A stretch of 12,734 bases of DNA from Chthonomonas sp. UBA2785 (GCA_002352215.1 DEIB01000051.1:1-12734), one strand, 5' to 3'; positions 1 to 8,412 are shown, counted from the first letter of the stretch. The notes: generated by a model from the sequence alone, not told the origin. Made by a program: numbers and translations.

Positions 1-177
1 GACAGTGAGCGGTGCGGGGGCAGCCTGGAGTCTCGCCTCGTCAACTTGGGTTACGGCGCCATCTACGAGCTCGAGCGCAAAATGGCCCGCCGCCTCGCCA
101 ACCTCGGCCCGCCCAGCCCCACCGAGGCCGAAGAGGCCCGCATGCAGGCCCTCTATACCCGCCTCAGCCGGCCCTGA
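1..177 (+). CDS. C-terminal fragment of an unidentified protein
   Basis: Frame 1 is open from the window edge to a TGA at 175-177 and gives 58 residues ending in YTRLSRP. The codons are GC-rich at third positions like the neighbouring genes, and the stop lies 36 nt before the next start, so this is most likely the end of a real gene in the same direction. A stretch reading RLVNLGYGAIYELERKM resembles the C-terminal helix of patatin-like phospholipases, which often read 'LI.lGY.A', but the fragment is too short to decide. A lipid hydrolase would suit the lipid-related genes downstream, but that is inference only. Confidence 0.5.
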   Translation, partial: DSERCGGSLESRLVNLGYGAIYELERKMARRLANLGPPSPTEAEEARMQALYTRLSRP

Positions 178-213
178 AACTTGCCGGGCCGCCATAATAG
201 ACAGTTACCCCTC

Positions 214-1011
214 ATGGTGGAATCTCGTGGCGACCGATTGATTGAAGCCCGGGCTGCCTTCGTTTCCGATTTTCACCTCGGAGCAGCGGCCTGCAACGCC
301 ACGGCAATCCTTGATTTCTTGGCCCGGCTACGGTGTGAAAAGCTCTATCTCATCGGGGACATCATTGATGGCTACGTGGCCAACCGAGAGGGCAAGTGGA
401 CGCAGGAGCACAGCAACGTCCTGCGCGCCATCCTCACCCAAACCCGCCACGGCACCCAGGTGTACTACCTGCCCGGCAACCACGACTCCTTCCTGCGCCG
501 GGTGACCGGAATCGAGCTCGGTAACATCCTCATCCAGGATCACATCATTCACGAAACCGTGGGAGGCCAGAAGGTGATGGTGATCCACGGAGACCAGTTC
601 GATTCCAGTGTCAACAAGTCCACCGTGCTGCCTCTGCTCGGCACCCTCATTCACGAAAAGGTCACGGTATGGCAACGCACGGCCAACGAAAAGCGCAATC
701 TCACCAACCGGCCTCCGAATGACCTCCCGCGCCGGCTGAAGAAGATGGTGAAGCGCATCACGCAAAAGATGGCAAGCTACGAAGAGACTCTCAGCGAGTT
801 TGCCGCCGAGAAGGGCTGCAGCGCTGTAGTGTGTGGACACATTCATGCTCCTGCCCTCAAACTTGCTGAAAACGGCGTTTATTACATCAACACGGGCGAC
901 TGGACCGACCACTGCACGTTCGTGCTCGAAGATGATGCGGGCAACCTGCGTATCTTGCAGTACAGTGACACTCTGAATGGTGCAAATCCTCCGGCCGTAA
1001 CGACACCATGA
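214..1011 (+). CDS. LpxH-like metallophosphoesterase (UDP-2,3-diacylglucosamine diphosphatase family)
   Basis: A 265-aa calcineurin-type phosphoesterase of the LpxH/YbbF family (COG2908). All the metal-binding blocks are visible in order: SDFHLG (residues 18-23), GDIIDGY (48-54), GNHD (88-91), HGDQFD (125-130) and GHIHAP (208-213). A helical insert lies between the last two, and the end reads NTGDWTDHC, like the GDW..SCT of LpxH-like proteins. LpxH itself removes UMP from UDP-2,3-diacylglucosamine in lipid A synthesis at the inner face of the membrane. Relatives found next to glycosyltransferases may act on other lipid phosphates, so the substrate is not certain. I chose ATG 214 because conserved sequence begins about ten residues later; a TTG at 181 would add 11 residues of atypical composition. 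The gene overlaps the next one by 4 nt (ATGA), which implies co-translation. Confidence 0.85.
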   Translation: MVESRGDRLIEARAAFVSDFHLGAAACNATAILDFLARLRCEKLYLIGDIIDGYVANREGKWTQEHSNVLRAILTQTRHGTQVYYLPGNHDSFLRRVTGIELGNILIQDHIIHETVGGQKVMVIHGDQFDSSVNKSTVLPLLGTLIHEKVTVWQRTANEKRNLTNRPPNDLPRRLKKMVKRITQKMASYEETLSEFAAEKGCSAVVCGHIHAPALKLAENGVYYINTGDWTDHCTFVLEDDAGNLRILQYSDTLNGANPPAVTTP

Positions 1012-1847
1012 GCCAGCCCGACCTCGCCCTACGGTCGCGTCGCATTGACCGTTACCTCCAACTTCGTTCGTTCGAGCGAAGTGGGCGATTCTACGAGCGC
1101 TTGGGCATCCGGCACATGTACCGCTGGTTGGTGGGCCTCGGCGGCGGCGCCCCGCTCCCGCCCGCAACCCAGCCCCAGGCGGTGGCCAGCGAATGGCTGC
1201 ACCGCACCAAGAACGACGCCCGCTACTACGAAATTGCCAATCTCATCCGCGGATTGCTCTATGTTCCTCCGGCCACGTTGGGCTTGTGGCGCGATGTTTG
1301 GCTTTCAACGTTCGTCTTGGTGCCGCTCATCATCTTCCACGCCCTTTGCGTACTCACCGAGCGGTACAAGCGGGCGCTTTGCATCGTCCACACGCCCGAC
1401 CCGGACGCCCAGGGTGAACCCGGCATTGACAAGAGCAGCGGCTCCACCCCGGATGACGTGGTGGACCACTGGTGGTACACGCCCCGCAAATTTGAAACGC
1501 CCCGCCTGTTCAAGGCCCTGGGCATGGACCGGATCCGCGACCTCACCAAGACCTACGTTCAGAAGACGCGGGAAGAAGAGGGCTCGGAAGGGCCGGTGCA
1601 GTACCTCGACCCGGGCAGCCGCGAATCCCTCATTCAGTTCGAGCGTGGCACTCGCACCGGCGAGTTCCTTCACCTCAGTTCAGGTCTCCTCAATGTCCCA
1701 CCGATCGTCGGCTTGCTGATGCACGGCCTCTGGTACGGCGCGGTTTATGTCTTTCTTATCTTCACCATCGATATGCTTCTCGTAATTCTCCAACGCTATC
1801 ACCGCGCCCGCACGTACTTCCTCCTCCGCCGGGGGGGAATGGCGTGA
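1008..1847 (+). CDS. Tandem-duplicated CrtO-like membrane protein (putative glycolipid acyltransferase)
   Basis: A 279-aa integral membrane protein that looks like two copies of one fold. Copy 1 (about 22-127) has FERSGRFYERLGIRHMYRWL, then a TK.D...YEIANL helix, a hydrophobic pair around 76-117, and ends TERYKRA. Copy 2 (about 160-275) has LFKALGMDRIRDL, then FERGTRTGEFLHL, hydrophobic segments around 224-238 and 243-261, and ends LQRYHRARTYFLLRR. This order (a KFW/RFY...RKW-like start, an ETKRAE.xHW-like helix, hydrophobic segments, a final QRYNRPR) is what I remember of CrtO, the acyltransferase that completes staphyloxanthin. Copy 2 keeps the Glu and His of that helix (E219, H222); copy 1 does not, so copy 2 may be the active half. 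It is translationally coupled to both neighbours. A role in acylating or flipping the glycolipid made by the downstream glycosyltransferase is inference. Confidence 0.6.
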   Translation: MSQPDLALRSRRIDRYLQLRSFERSGRFYERLGIRHMYRWLVGLGGGAPLPPATQPQAVASEWLHRTKNDARYYEIANLIRGLLYVPPATLGLWRDVWLSTFVLVPLIIFHALCVLTERYKRALCIVHTPDPDAQGEPGIDKSSGSTPDDVVDHWWYTPRKFETPRLFKALGMDRIRDLTKTYVQKTREEEGSEGPVQYLDPGSRESLIQFERGTRTGEFLHLSSGLLNVPPIVGLLMHGLWYGAVYVFLIFTIDMLLVILQRYHRARTYFLLRRGGMA

Positions 1848-2944
1848 AGATCGTCATCCTCACCGCCGCTACGGGCAACGGGCACATCAGCGCGGCCCAC
1901 GCCATCCGAGAAGAAGCCGAATCCCGAGGGATGACCGCGCCCGTGATTGACGTGCTGGACCACACCCCCAAGGCGTTCCGCAAGTGGTTCAAGAACGGAT
2001 ACGAGATGTTAGTCCGTCAAAGTCCGGATACCTGGGGTTATCTATATCGGCGGAGCGACAAGCCTTCGAGCGAATACTACGTCCAAACGTTCTTAGATCA
2101 CTATTGCACCCTGCCTCTGGCCAAGGTTTTGGATGAATTGCGACCGGACTGGGTGATTTGTACACATAGCGTCGCCCAACCTCGACTTAAGCGGCTGCGC
2201 AAGCGATTCGGTTTCAAAGTGGCCGTGGTCGTCACGGATCTCTACCCCCACAAGATGTGGCTGCGTGGTCGTCCGGATTTGTGGCTCGTCCCCGGGCAAT
2301 GGACCAAGGACATCCTGGCCCAGCGCGTGCCCGGCAGCGAGAGCCAAACCGTCGTCACGGGTATCCCCATCAACCGACTATTTGCCGAGCCCATGGGCCG
2401 CGAAGCCGCCCGCCAAAAGCTCGGCCTCTCCCCCGCTGACCAAATGATCCTCCTCACCAGCGGGGGCATTGGTGGTGGTCCGTTGGTCGAAACCGCCGAA
2501 GCCCTCAGCAAGATTGGCGCGAAGATCATCACGGTTTGCGGACGCCACGACGGCAAACGCCGCCGCCTGCACAAGATGCAACTGCCCAACGTGGTGGTGA
2601 AGGGCCACGTGGAGCAAGAGGAAATGGCCACGCTGATGCAAGCGTGCGACATGATGGTGGCCAAGGCCGGCGGCCTGACAACCTGCGAATCGCTGGCTGT
2701 AGGCTGCCCGTTCATTGTTTACTGGCCCTTGCTGATCCCCGGACAAGAAGAAGGTAACGCCGAATTCCTAGACGAAACCGGCGCAGGCAAGATCTGCCGC
2801 ACGCCCGAGGACTTGGTGCAAACGGTGCAGGAACTCCTCGCCGAGCCCCAACGCCTCGCCAAGATGGGTGAAATTGGCCGATCGCTGGCTCAGCCCACCG
2901 CCGCTACCCTCATCGTGGACGAGATATTCGCTCGGAAGGGCTAA
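1844..2944 (+). CDS. MGDG synthase/UgtP-type diacylglycerol glycosyltransferase
   Basis: A 366-aa GT28-family glycosyltransferase with the two-domain (GT-B) layout. The N-terminal MGDG-synthase domain starts directly with KIVILTAATGNGHISAAHA, whose GNGH motif is typical, and carries TDLYPHKMW (131-139). The C-terminal donor-binding domain runs from about 165: VTGIPI (171-176), LLTSGGIGGG (203-212), then AKAGGLTTCESLAVGCP (273-289) and PGQEEGNA (299-306). This matches the KPGG.T..EAL..G.P and PGQE..N signatures of processive diacylglycerol glucosyltransferases. Such enzymes move a sugar from a UDP-sugar to diacylglycerol on the cytoplasmic side of the membrane; whether it uses glucose or galactose cannot be told. 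MurG is a relative, but the N-terminus fits MGDG synthase better. It starts at GTG inside the upstream stop (GTGA) after a run of Gs at 1831-1837, and ends one base from the converging pilin gene. Confidence 0.85.
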   Translation: MKIVILTAATGNGHISAAHAIREEAESRGMTAPVIDVLDHTPKAFRKWFKNGYEMLVRQSPDTWGYLYRRSDKPSSEYYVQTFLDHYCTLPLAKVLDELRPDWVICTHSVAQPRLKRLRKRFGFKVAVVVTDLYPHKMWLRGRPDLWLVPGQWTKDILAQRVPGSESQTVVTGIPINRLFAEPMGREAARQKLGLSPADQMILLTSGGIGGGPLVETAEALSKIGAKIITVCGRHDGKRRRLHKMQLPNVVVKGHVEQEEMATLMQACDMMVAKAGGLTTCESLAVGCPFIVYWPLLIPGQEEGNAEFLDETGAGKICRTPEDLVQTVQELLAEPQRLAKMGEIGRSLAQPTAATLIVDEIFARKG

Positions 2945-2945
2945 A

Positions 2946-3635
<690 letters not shown>

Positions 3636-3639
3636 TTTT

Positions 3640-3644
3640 CCTCT
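3640..3644 (-). promoter_or_regulatory. Ribosome binding site of the pilin-like gene
   Basis: On the - strand AGAGG is followed by AAAA and the GTG start at 3635. No such site precedes the alternative GTG at 3656, so this decides the start. The spacing of 4 nt is slightly short. Confidence 0.5.
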
Positions 3645-3662
3645 TGTAGCTTCCACGGACTA

Positions 3663-3694
3663 ATTGTACGGGGAGTTCCTCCCGAAAATGTTAA
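3663..3694 (-). promoter_or_regulatory. Candidate promoter of the pilin-like gene
   Basis: On the - strand TTAACA (3694-3689, five of six to TTGACA) and TACAAT (3668-3663, five of six to TATAAT) are separated by 20 nt. Transcription would begin near 3656, leaving a leader of about 20 nt that contains the ribosome site. The spacer is longer than the usual 17 nt, so the -35 box may not be the one used. It overlaps the 5' region of the divergent sensor gene. Confidence 0.35.
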
Positions 3695-3707
3695 GGGGCA
3701 CAACCCC
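3671..3707 (+). other. Two small GC hairpins in the 5' leader of the sensor diguanylate cyclase
   Basis: GGGAG-TTC-CTCCC spans 3671-3683 and GGGG-CACAA-CCCC spans 3695-3707. They flank an in-frame ATG at 3688 and precede the ATG at 3724. The first would hide the only purine-rich ribosome-site-like stretch (GGGAG). They may only be chance in GC-rich DNA; a role in limiting translation is speculation. Confidence 0.25.
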
Positions 3708-3723
3708 GGGTGATTCATCACGC

Positions 3724-6700
3724 ATGTCGCGACGTACAAGGGCCAAGAAGGGAGAGAAGCGGGATACAGCAACGAAGCTGCTGTGGAAAAGCGTCTACGC
3801 GCTCTGTGTCTTGTTGGGCCTCGTCACTGTCGCTCAGCTCGCGAGCTACCTCACCACGTCCAACTCCAAGGACACGGGGTCCTCTGTTCTCTCGCAACAA
3901 AGCGCACTCACCGCGACGGCCCGCATCAACCTCTCGATCACGGCCCTGATTGACCTAGATACGCGCGGCAAATCTGCCCTCACCAAGGCTGGCCGGGAAC
4001 GGCACCTTGCGGATCTGCAGAGTAGCCTGGCCTACCTCAAGCGTTCGCAACGCAGGACGGAAGCCAAAGCGGCGATTTCGACCCTCTCGCAAACGCTCGA
4101 AAAGCTACGGCGAAGCCCGGAATGGAAGTCCGGTGCCCCCCTGGACGAGCGCATGCGTATCTGGCTCATTAACGACGCCAGCCGCATTCAGTACGAAATC
4201 ACCCAAGCAGCCCAATACGAGACCAAACTCCTGGTCCAGGCGAACGAGCAAGAACAACTCACCACCATCCTGCTGCTTATGGGCTCGGTGGTCTCGGCGG
4301 TTTCCGGCACATTCCTGTTTGCCCGGCCCATGGCCCGCAAGCTCAGTGCGGTGTACCAAGAGCACGAGCTAGCCGTTTCGCGCGTGGAAGTCCAGCGCGC
4401 CGAACTGCAAACCCAAAACATCAAGCTGCGTGAGCAGACTGCCCTGGCCGAAGAGCAACGCCGCGACCTCAAGGAACTCACCCGGCTGTACAAAGCCAAC
4501 GCCAACCAGTTCCAGTCTATCTTCTCCGGTCTGCCGGTGCCGTGCTTTGCCATGCGCCCGAACGGTGAGGTCTTTGAATGGAACCACGCCTGCGAAAAGC
4601 TTTTCCAATACGCTCAGGCCGAGGCCGTGGCCCGCAAGCCGTGGGAGCAGATCTTCCACGGGGATGACGCCGCCCTCATTCGCCGCCACTTTGATCGAGC
4701 CGCCGCCGGCTTCGCGTCCACGCAAGAGGAAGCCGAAATCTCCGGCCCGGACGGCCAGCAGCTTTGGATCACCGTTCAGTCCATCCCGATGATGGACATG
4801 CAGGGCCAGGTCACCGGCGTTCTGACGGCTATGACCGACCTCACCGAGCGACGGAAGGCCGAACTCGGCCTGCAAGAGAGCCGCAACCTCATCGCCCGCA
4901 TGATGGAGAGCAGCCCGCAGATTGCTTACGTTCTGAACCTCGCGACGGGCTCCATTAGCTATGCGAATGGTCAGCTTGCCAAACTTTTGAACATCTCCGT
5001 CCAGGAGATGAACGAACGCGGGACGACCTTGCTTGAACTCGTTCATCCGGAGGACCTGGAATTGGTGCGCAAGCACTACGATGAGGTCCGAGTTGGTTCG
5101 GACCAAGATATTCACACCATCGAATTCCGGATGGCACGGGTGGATGGCACGTACCGATGGGTACGCACCAAGGAAACCGTCTTTGTGCGAGACGCTCGCG
5201 GCAATGTCACCCAAATCCTCGGCTCGGCCGAAGATGTCACCGACAAACGGGCCAACGAAGAGCGCTTACGCCTTCTCTCCGTTGTGGCTGCCCAAAGTGG
5301 CAGCGGTGTGGTCATTGCTCGCCCGGATCGCAGCATCATCTTTGCCAACCCGGCGTACGAAGAGATGACCGGATACAAGTCCGACGAACTCACCGGACCG
5401 AACGGCAAGCTTCTCACTTCTCTCTTCATCCCCGAACAAGAAGGCTGGGGCGACCTCAATCTTGCGCTGGATAAGCAGAAGTCTTACTACGGTGAGTTCC
5501 GCATGGAGCGCAAGGACGGCGAGGAGTTCTGGAGCGACTTCAGCATGACACCGGTGTACAACCAGGATAACGAGCTGACGCACTGGGTGGCCATCCAAGA
5601 TGACATCACCAGTCGCCGCACCATCATGCAGCAGATCGTGGTCTCGCGGGAGCGCCTCAACGTGGCCCTGCAGAGCAGCCAGTCGGCCGTATTCGACTGG
5701 AACCTCACGACGAACAAGCTCTACCTCTCGTTCGACTTCAACACCCTCCTCGGCTACGACGCCAACTTGGTGGAAGATGGCGAAGAGTACTGGCTCAATC
5801 TCGTCCACCCGGTGGACAAGGTCGGGCTGGAACGCAACCTGAAGGACCACCTGAAGGGCAGCGAGGAAGTCTTCCGCCACGAACACCGCCTGCGCACCAA
5901 GGCCGGCACCTACGAGTGGTTCATGATCACCGGGGAAATCATCGAGTCGAACGATCGCTCGCAACCCCGCCGTTTCATCGGAACGTTCACCAACATCTCC
6001 GACCGTAAGCACAACGAGCAACGCTTGGCCGAATCGGAGCAGCGCTGGAACTTCGCGCTCGAAGGCTCCGGGGCCGGGGTGTGGGACTGGAAGATTGCCG
6101 ACTCCACGCTCTTCTTGTCACGCCAGTGGAAGAACATCCTCGGCTACGCGATGGACGAGCTTCCCGACGATTTCAAGGTGTGGGAGACTCATATGCACCC
6201 CGAAGACCGGGCGGCGTGGTTCTCCGACCTCGAAGCTCATCTGCAGGGCAATACCGAGATGCTCTCCACCATCGTCCGTATGCGCCACCGCAATGGCCAC
6301 TATCTGTGGTGCCACGACCGGGGCAAAGTGGTGGCCCGCGACTTCGAAGGCCGTCCTCTGCGTATGATCGGGATGGTCACTGATATCACCGAACAGAAGG
6401 TTGCCGAGCAGCAAGTCATCGAGAGCGAAGCTCGTTTCCGCTCGGCCATCGACGCTCTCCGCGAAGGGTTCATGCTCCAAGAAAGCAATGGAAACATTCG
6501 GATGTCGAATCCTCAGGCAGCCGATATGTTTGACGTCGAGCTTTCTGACCTCCTGGGCGATAAGCTCGAGAGCATCCTGGCGCAGGCCGTTACCGAAGAA
6601 GGGCTCCCCTTCCTTCCCTCCGAGTTCCCCACGGTCATCGCACTCAAGGAGGCGAGAGGGGTCCACAACGTCATTATCGGCCTCAACGATGGCAACCAAG

Positions 6701-7413
6701 TGAAGTGGCTCGAAGTCAACGCCGAGCCGATATTCTTGCCGAACGCCAAGACGCCTTACGCGGCGGTGGCCCTCATCATGGACGTCACCGACCGACGCCA
6801 GGCCGAGGAATTCATCATGCTCCAGATGTCGCAGCTAAACGAGACGCAGTTGGCACTGGAAGCCCGATCGGCTGAACTCGAGACGGCGAACGAACGCCTA
6901 ACAAAGCTGGCGGATACGGATGGCCTGACCGGCCTGATGAACCATCGCCGGTTCCAGGAAGAGCTAGAGAAGCAACTAGATTCCGCGCAAGCCAAGACGG
7001 TGCCGGTCTCGGTGGCGCTGCTGGATGTGGACCACTTCAAGCAGTTCAACGACACATTTGGCCACCTGGAGGGTGACGAAGTCCTGCGAAGCGTGGCGAG
7101 GATCCTGAAGGAAGCCATCGGCAACCGGGGCACCGTGGCCCGCTATGGCGGCGAAGAGTTCATTGTGCTGCTCCCTGACGCAAAGGCCGTGGACGCGATC
7201 AGCATCATGGAAGAAGCTCGCGAAGCCATCGCCAGCTACAACTGGACGCATAGGCTGATCACCGTTTCGGTCGGGGTCGAGACCTGCACGTCTGCCTCCT
7301 GCCACGACCGGATCGCCTTTGTCAATTCGGCCGACCAAGCCTTGTACGCCTCGAAGAATGCCGGCCGTAACCGCGTAACCCACGCTACGGTACTGGAAGA
7401 GAAGGCCGCCTAA
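3724..7413 (+). CDS. Membrane sensor diguanylate cyclase with about six PAS domains
   Basis: A 1229-aa protein that should make cyclic di-GMP from two GTP. After a basic N-terminus come membrane helix 1 (about 19-40), a helical extracytoplasmic domain of about 140 residues, membrane helix 2 (about 180-202) and a coiled coil. About six PAS domains follow, near 262-375, 388-510, 514-637, 644-768, 775-898 and 905-1033. Most end in the typical D.T(D/E)..(R/K) linker, and several are of the PAS/PAC 'HPED...' type. A second coiled coil leads into the GGDEF domain (about 1060-1223), with DTDGLTGLMNHRRF, the metal-binding DVDHFK (D1101) and active-site GGEEF (1142-1146), so it should be active. The RxxD inhibitory site upstream of GGEEF is absent (GNRG there). 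There is no EAL or HD-GYP domain. ATGs at 3688 and TTG at 3664 are in frame, but codons between 3688 and 3723 (TTA, AGG, TCA, TCA) are unlike the gene, so I prefer 3724. Confidence 0.9.
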   Translation: MSRRTRAKKGEKRDTATKLLWKSVYALCVLLGLVTVAQLASYLTTSNSKDTGSSVLSQQSALTATARINLSITALIDLDTRGKSALTKAGRERHLADLQSSLAYLKRSQRRTEAKAAISTLSQTLEKLRRSPEWKSGAPLDERMRIWLINDASRIQYEITQAAQYETKLLVQANEQEQLTTILLLMGSVVSAVSGTFLFARPMARKLSAVYQEHELAVSRVEVQRAELQTQNIKLREQTALAEEQRRDLKELTRLYKANANQFQSIFSGLPVPCFAMRPNGEVFEWNHACEKLFQYAQAEAVARKPWEQIFHGDDAALIRRHFDRAAAGFASTQEEAEISGPDGQQLWITVQSIPMMDMQGQVTGVLTAMTDLTERRKAELGLQESRNLIARMMESSPQIAYVLNLATGSISYANGQLAKLLNISVQEMNERGTTLLELVHPEDLELVRKHYDEVRVGSDQDIHTIEFRMARVDGTYRWVRTKETVFVRDARGNVTQILGSAEDVTDKRANEERLRLLSVVAAQSGSGVVIARPDRSIIFANPAYEEMTGYKSDELTGPNGKLLTSLFIPEQEGWGDLNLALDKQKSYYGEFRMERKDGEEFWSDFSMTPVYNQDNELTHWVAIQDDITSRRTIMQQIVVSRERLNVALQSSQSAVFDWNLTTNKLYLSFDFNTLLGYDANLVEDGEEYWLNLVHPVDKVGLERNLKDHLKGSEEVFRHEHRLRTKAGTYEWFMITGEIIESNDRSQPRRFIGTFTNISDRKHNEQRLAESEQRWNFALEGSGAGVWDWKIADSTLFLSRQWKNILGYAMDELPDDFKVWETHMHPEDRAAWFSDLEAHLQGNTEMLSTIVRMRHRNGHYLWCHDRGKVVARDFEGRPLRMIGMVTDITEQKVAEQQVIESEARFRSAIDALREGFMLQESNGNIRMSNPQAADMFDVELSDLLGDKLESILAQAVTEEGLPFLPSEFPTVIALKEARGVHNVIIGLNDGNQVKWLEVNAEPIFLPNAKTPYAAVALIMDVTDRRQAEEFIMLQMSQLNETQLALEARSAELETANERLTKLADTDGLTGLMNHRRFQEELEKQLDSAQAKTVPVSVALLDVDHFKQFNDTFGHLEGDEVLRSVARILKEAIGNRGTVARYGGEEFIVLLPDAKAVDAISIMEEAREAIASYNWTHRLITVSVGVETCTSASCHDRIAFVNSADQALYASKNAGRNRVTHATVLEEKAA

Positions 7414-7483
7414 CCCAGGCAAGCCTTCTCTTGCAATCGGTTGTCTCAAGTCATCCCCGACTCACCGGGCGGCCCGCTAAAAC

Positions 7484-7552
7484 CCCAGTCACAAAAGACC
7501 CCAGTCACAAAAAAGCCCAGTCACAAAAAAGCCCAGTCACAAAAAAGCCCAG
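7484..7552. repeat. Four tandem 16-bp repeats running into the terminator
   Basis: The unit CCCAGTCACAAAAAAG occurs at 7500-7515, 7516-7531 and 7532-7547 without change. A diverged first copy lies at 7484-7499 (CCCAGTCACAAAAGAC) and a partial fifth (CCCAG) at 7548-7552. Each junction creates AAAAAAGCCCAG, which is also the left arm of the terminator hairpin. On the - strand it gives successive T6 tracts. There are no spacers, so it is not a CRISPR array. Confidence 0.95.
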
Positions 7553-7576
7553 AGTGCGAAGCGCGCTCTGGGCTTT
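7541..7576. terminator. Bidirectional rho-independent terminator between convergent genes
   Basis: AAAGCCCAGAG (7544-7554) pairs with CTCTGGGCTTT (7566-7576), and TGCG/CGCG extends the stem inward to about 15 bp (one T-G pair) around an AAG loop. On the - strand the hairpin is followed by T6 (A6 at 7541-7546), a strong stop for the MinD-like gene. On the + strand the T run is only three long, so it is probably weaker for the diguanylate cyclase. Confidence 0.85.
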
Positions 7577-7599
7577 GACCTTTCAGGAATCGATGGAGG

Positions 7600-8412
7600 C
7601 TACGCTGCCTGAGGCAGGTCGGTCGCAGTTTCGGTGGGAGCGACCCCGGACTTCGCCCCTCGAATGTGGGCAATGAGATCGGCTTGTGAATCTGCCCGCA
7701 GCGGCTCGTTCGGCAGCACCTTCGCCAGGTTCACAAGCGCCTGCGCCGCCGCACTCTTCGGCGAACGCAAGACCACTCCCGTGCGCACTTGCACCGATTC
7801 CAGCACGGCCGGATCGGTGGGGATGTTCCCCATCACGGCGAGTTCCTCGTTCAAAGCGTGCGCCCAGGCCTGCTTCACCTTCAGTCGCGCCGGACCAAAC
7901 ATGCGGTGACTCGTCATGTTCAACACCGCGCGCCAATTCTCGGGCGCCAAGGCCGCCTGGCGCAAGACTAAGGAATCCACCACGCAGGTGGGTTCGCTGG
8001 TGAGCACCAGCAAGGCCGTATCGGCGGCGCCGACGATGGCTACCGAATGCGGATGGACGCCCGAAGCGGTATCGAGCACCACCATATCGTAATCCAAAGC
8101 CGCGAGGCGTTCCTTCAATTGGGTTTGCAGGGCGTCCGATTGACGGGTGCTCCACTCTTGCCAGCCCGAAGCGCCGCCGACAAAGTCCAGGCCCTCGCTC
8201 ACGGTTTGCGGTGCGGCCCCGCCCAGCCATTGCAGAAAATCGACGGTCGGGTTCACGCCCATCAGCACGTCAAGGTTGGCCATGCCGGTATGGGCATCCA
8301 CCAGCAACACGCGCTTCCCTTCGTTGCGCCATGCCTGAGCAAGCCCGAGCGCAATCACGCTCTTGCCTACTCCCCCTTTGCCGCTGGTAACGGCCCAACA
8401 ATGACCAGCCAT
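7600..8412 (-). CDS. MinD/FlhG-like ParA-family ATPase
   Basis: A 270-aa ATPase of the MinD/FlhG branch of the ParA family. The deviant Walker A SGKGGVGKS (10-18) has the signature Lys K12 and catalytic Lys K17. Switch I reads VDAHTGMANLDVLMG (38-52) and Walker B/switch II VVLDTASG. SEPTCVVDSLVL matches the 'PEPT...DAY' segment of FlhG. MinD-type proteins dimerise on ATP and position or count polar machines such as division sites, flagella or pili. His41 stands where E. coli MinD has D40, the residue needed for hydrolysis, so ATP turnover may be slow or absent. No amphipathic membrane helix is obvious in the A/T-rich C-terminal tail. It is the last gene of a - strand operon, 15 nt after a repeat protein with FliM-like peptides, which suggests FlhG rather than cell division. 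No flagellar gene lies in the window, so pilus or other polar roles are equally possible. Confidence 0.85.
   Translation of the reverse strand: MAGHCWAVTSGKGGVGKSVIALGLAQAWRNEGKRVLLVDAHTGMANLDVLMGVNPTVDFLQWLGGAAPQTVSEGLDFVGGASGWQEWSTRQSDALQTQLKERLAALDYDMVVLDTASGVHPHSVAIVGAADTALLVLTSEPTCVVDSLVLRQAALAPENWRAVLNMTSHRMFGPARLKVKQAWAHALNEELAVMGNIPTDPAVLESVQVRTGVVLRSPKSAAAQALVNLAKVLPNEPLRADSQADLIAHIRGAKSGVAPTETATDLPQAA

Noticed and set aside
181..198. TTGCCG and CATAAT as a promoter for the phosphoesterase
   Set aside because: The two boxes are only 6 nt apart, and no better -35 box is found at a correct distance.
4369..5214. Open reading frame of 281 codons on the - strand inside the sensor gene, and similar ones at 5266-6021 and 328-1167
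   Set aside because: The opposite strand encodes clear PAS or phosphoesterase motifs throughout, and these frames show none.
5400..5440. Third PAS domain as a LOV photosensor
   Set aside because: The position of the GRNCRFLQ motif reads GPNGKLL, so the flavin-binding Cys is missing.
7484..7552. Repeat array as a CRISPR locus
   Set aside because: The 16-bp units follow each other without spacers, and no cas gene is near.
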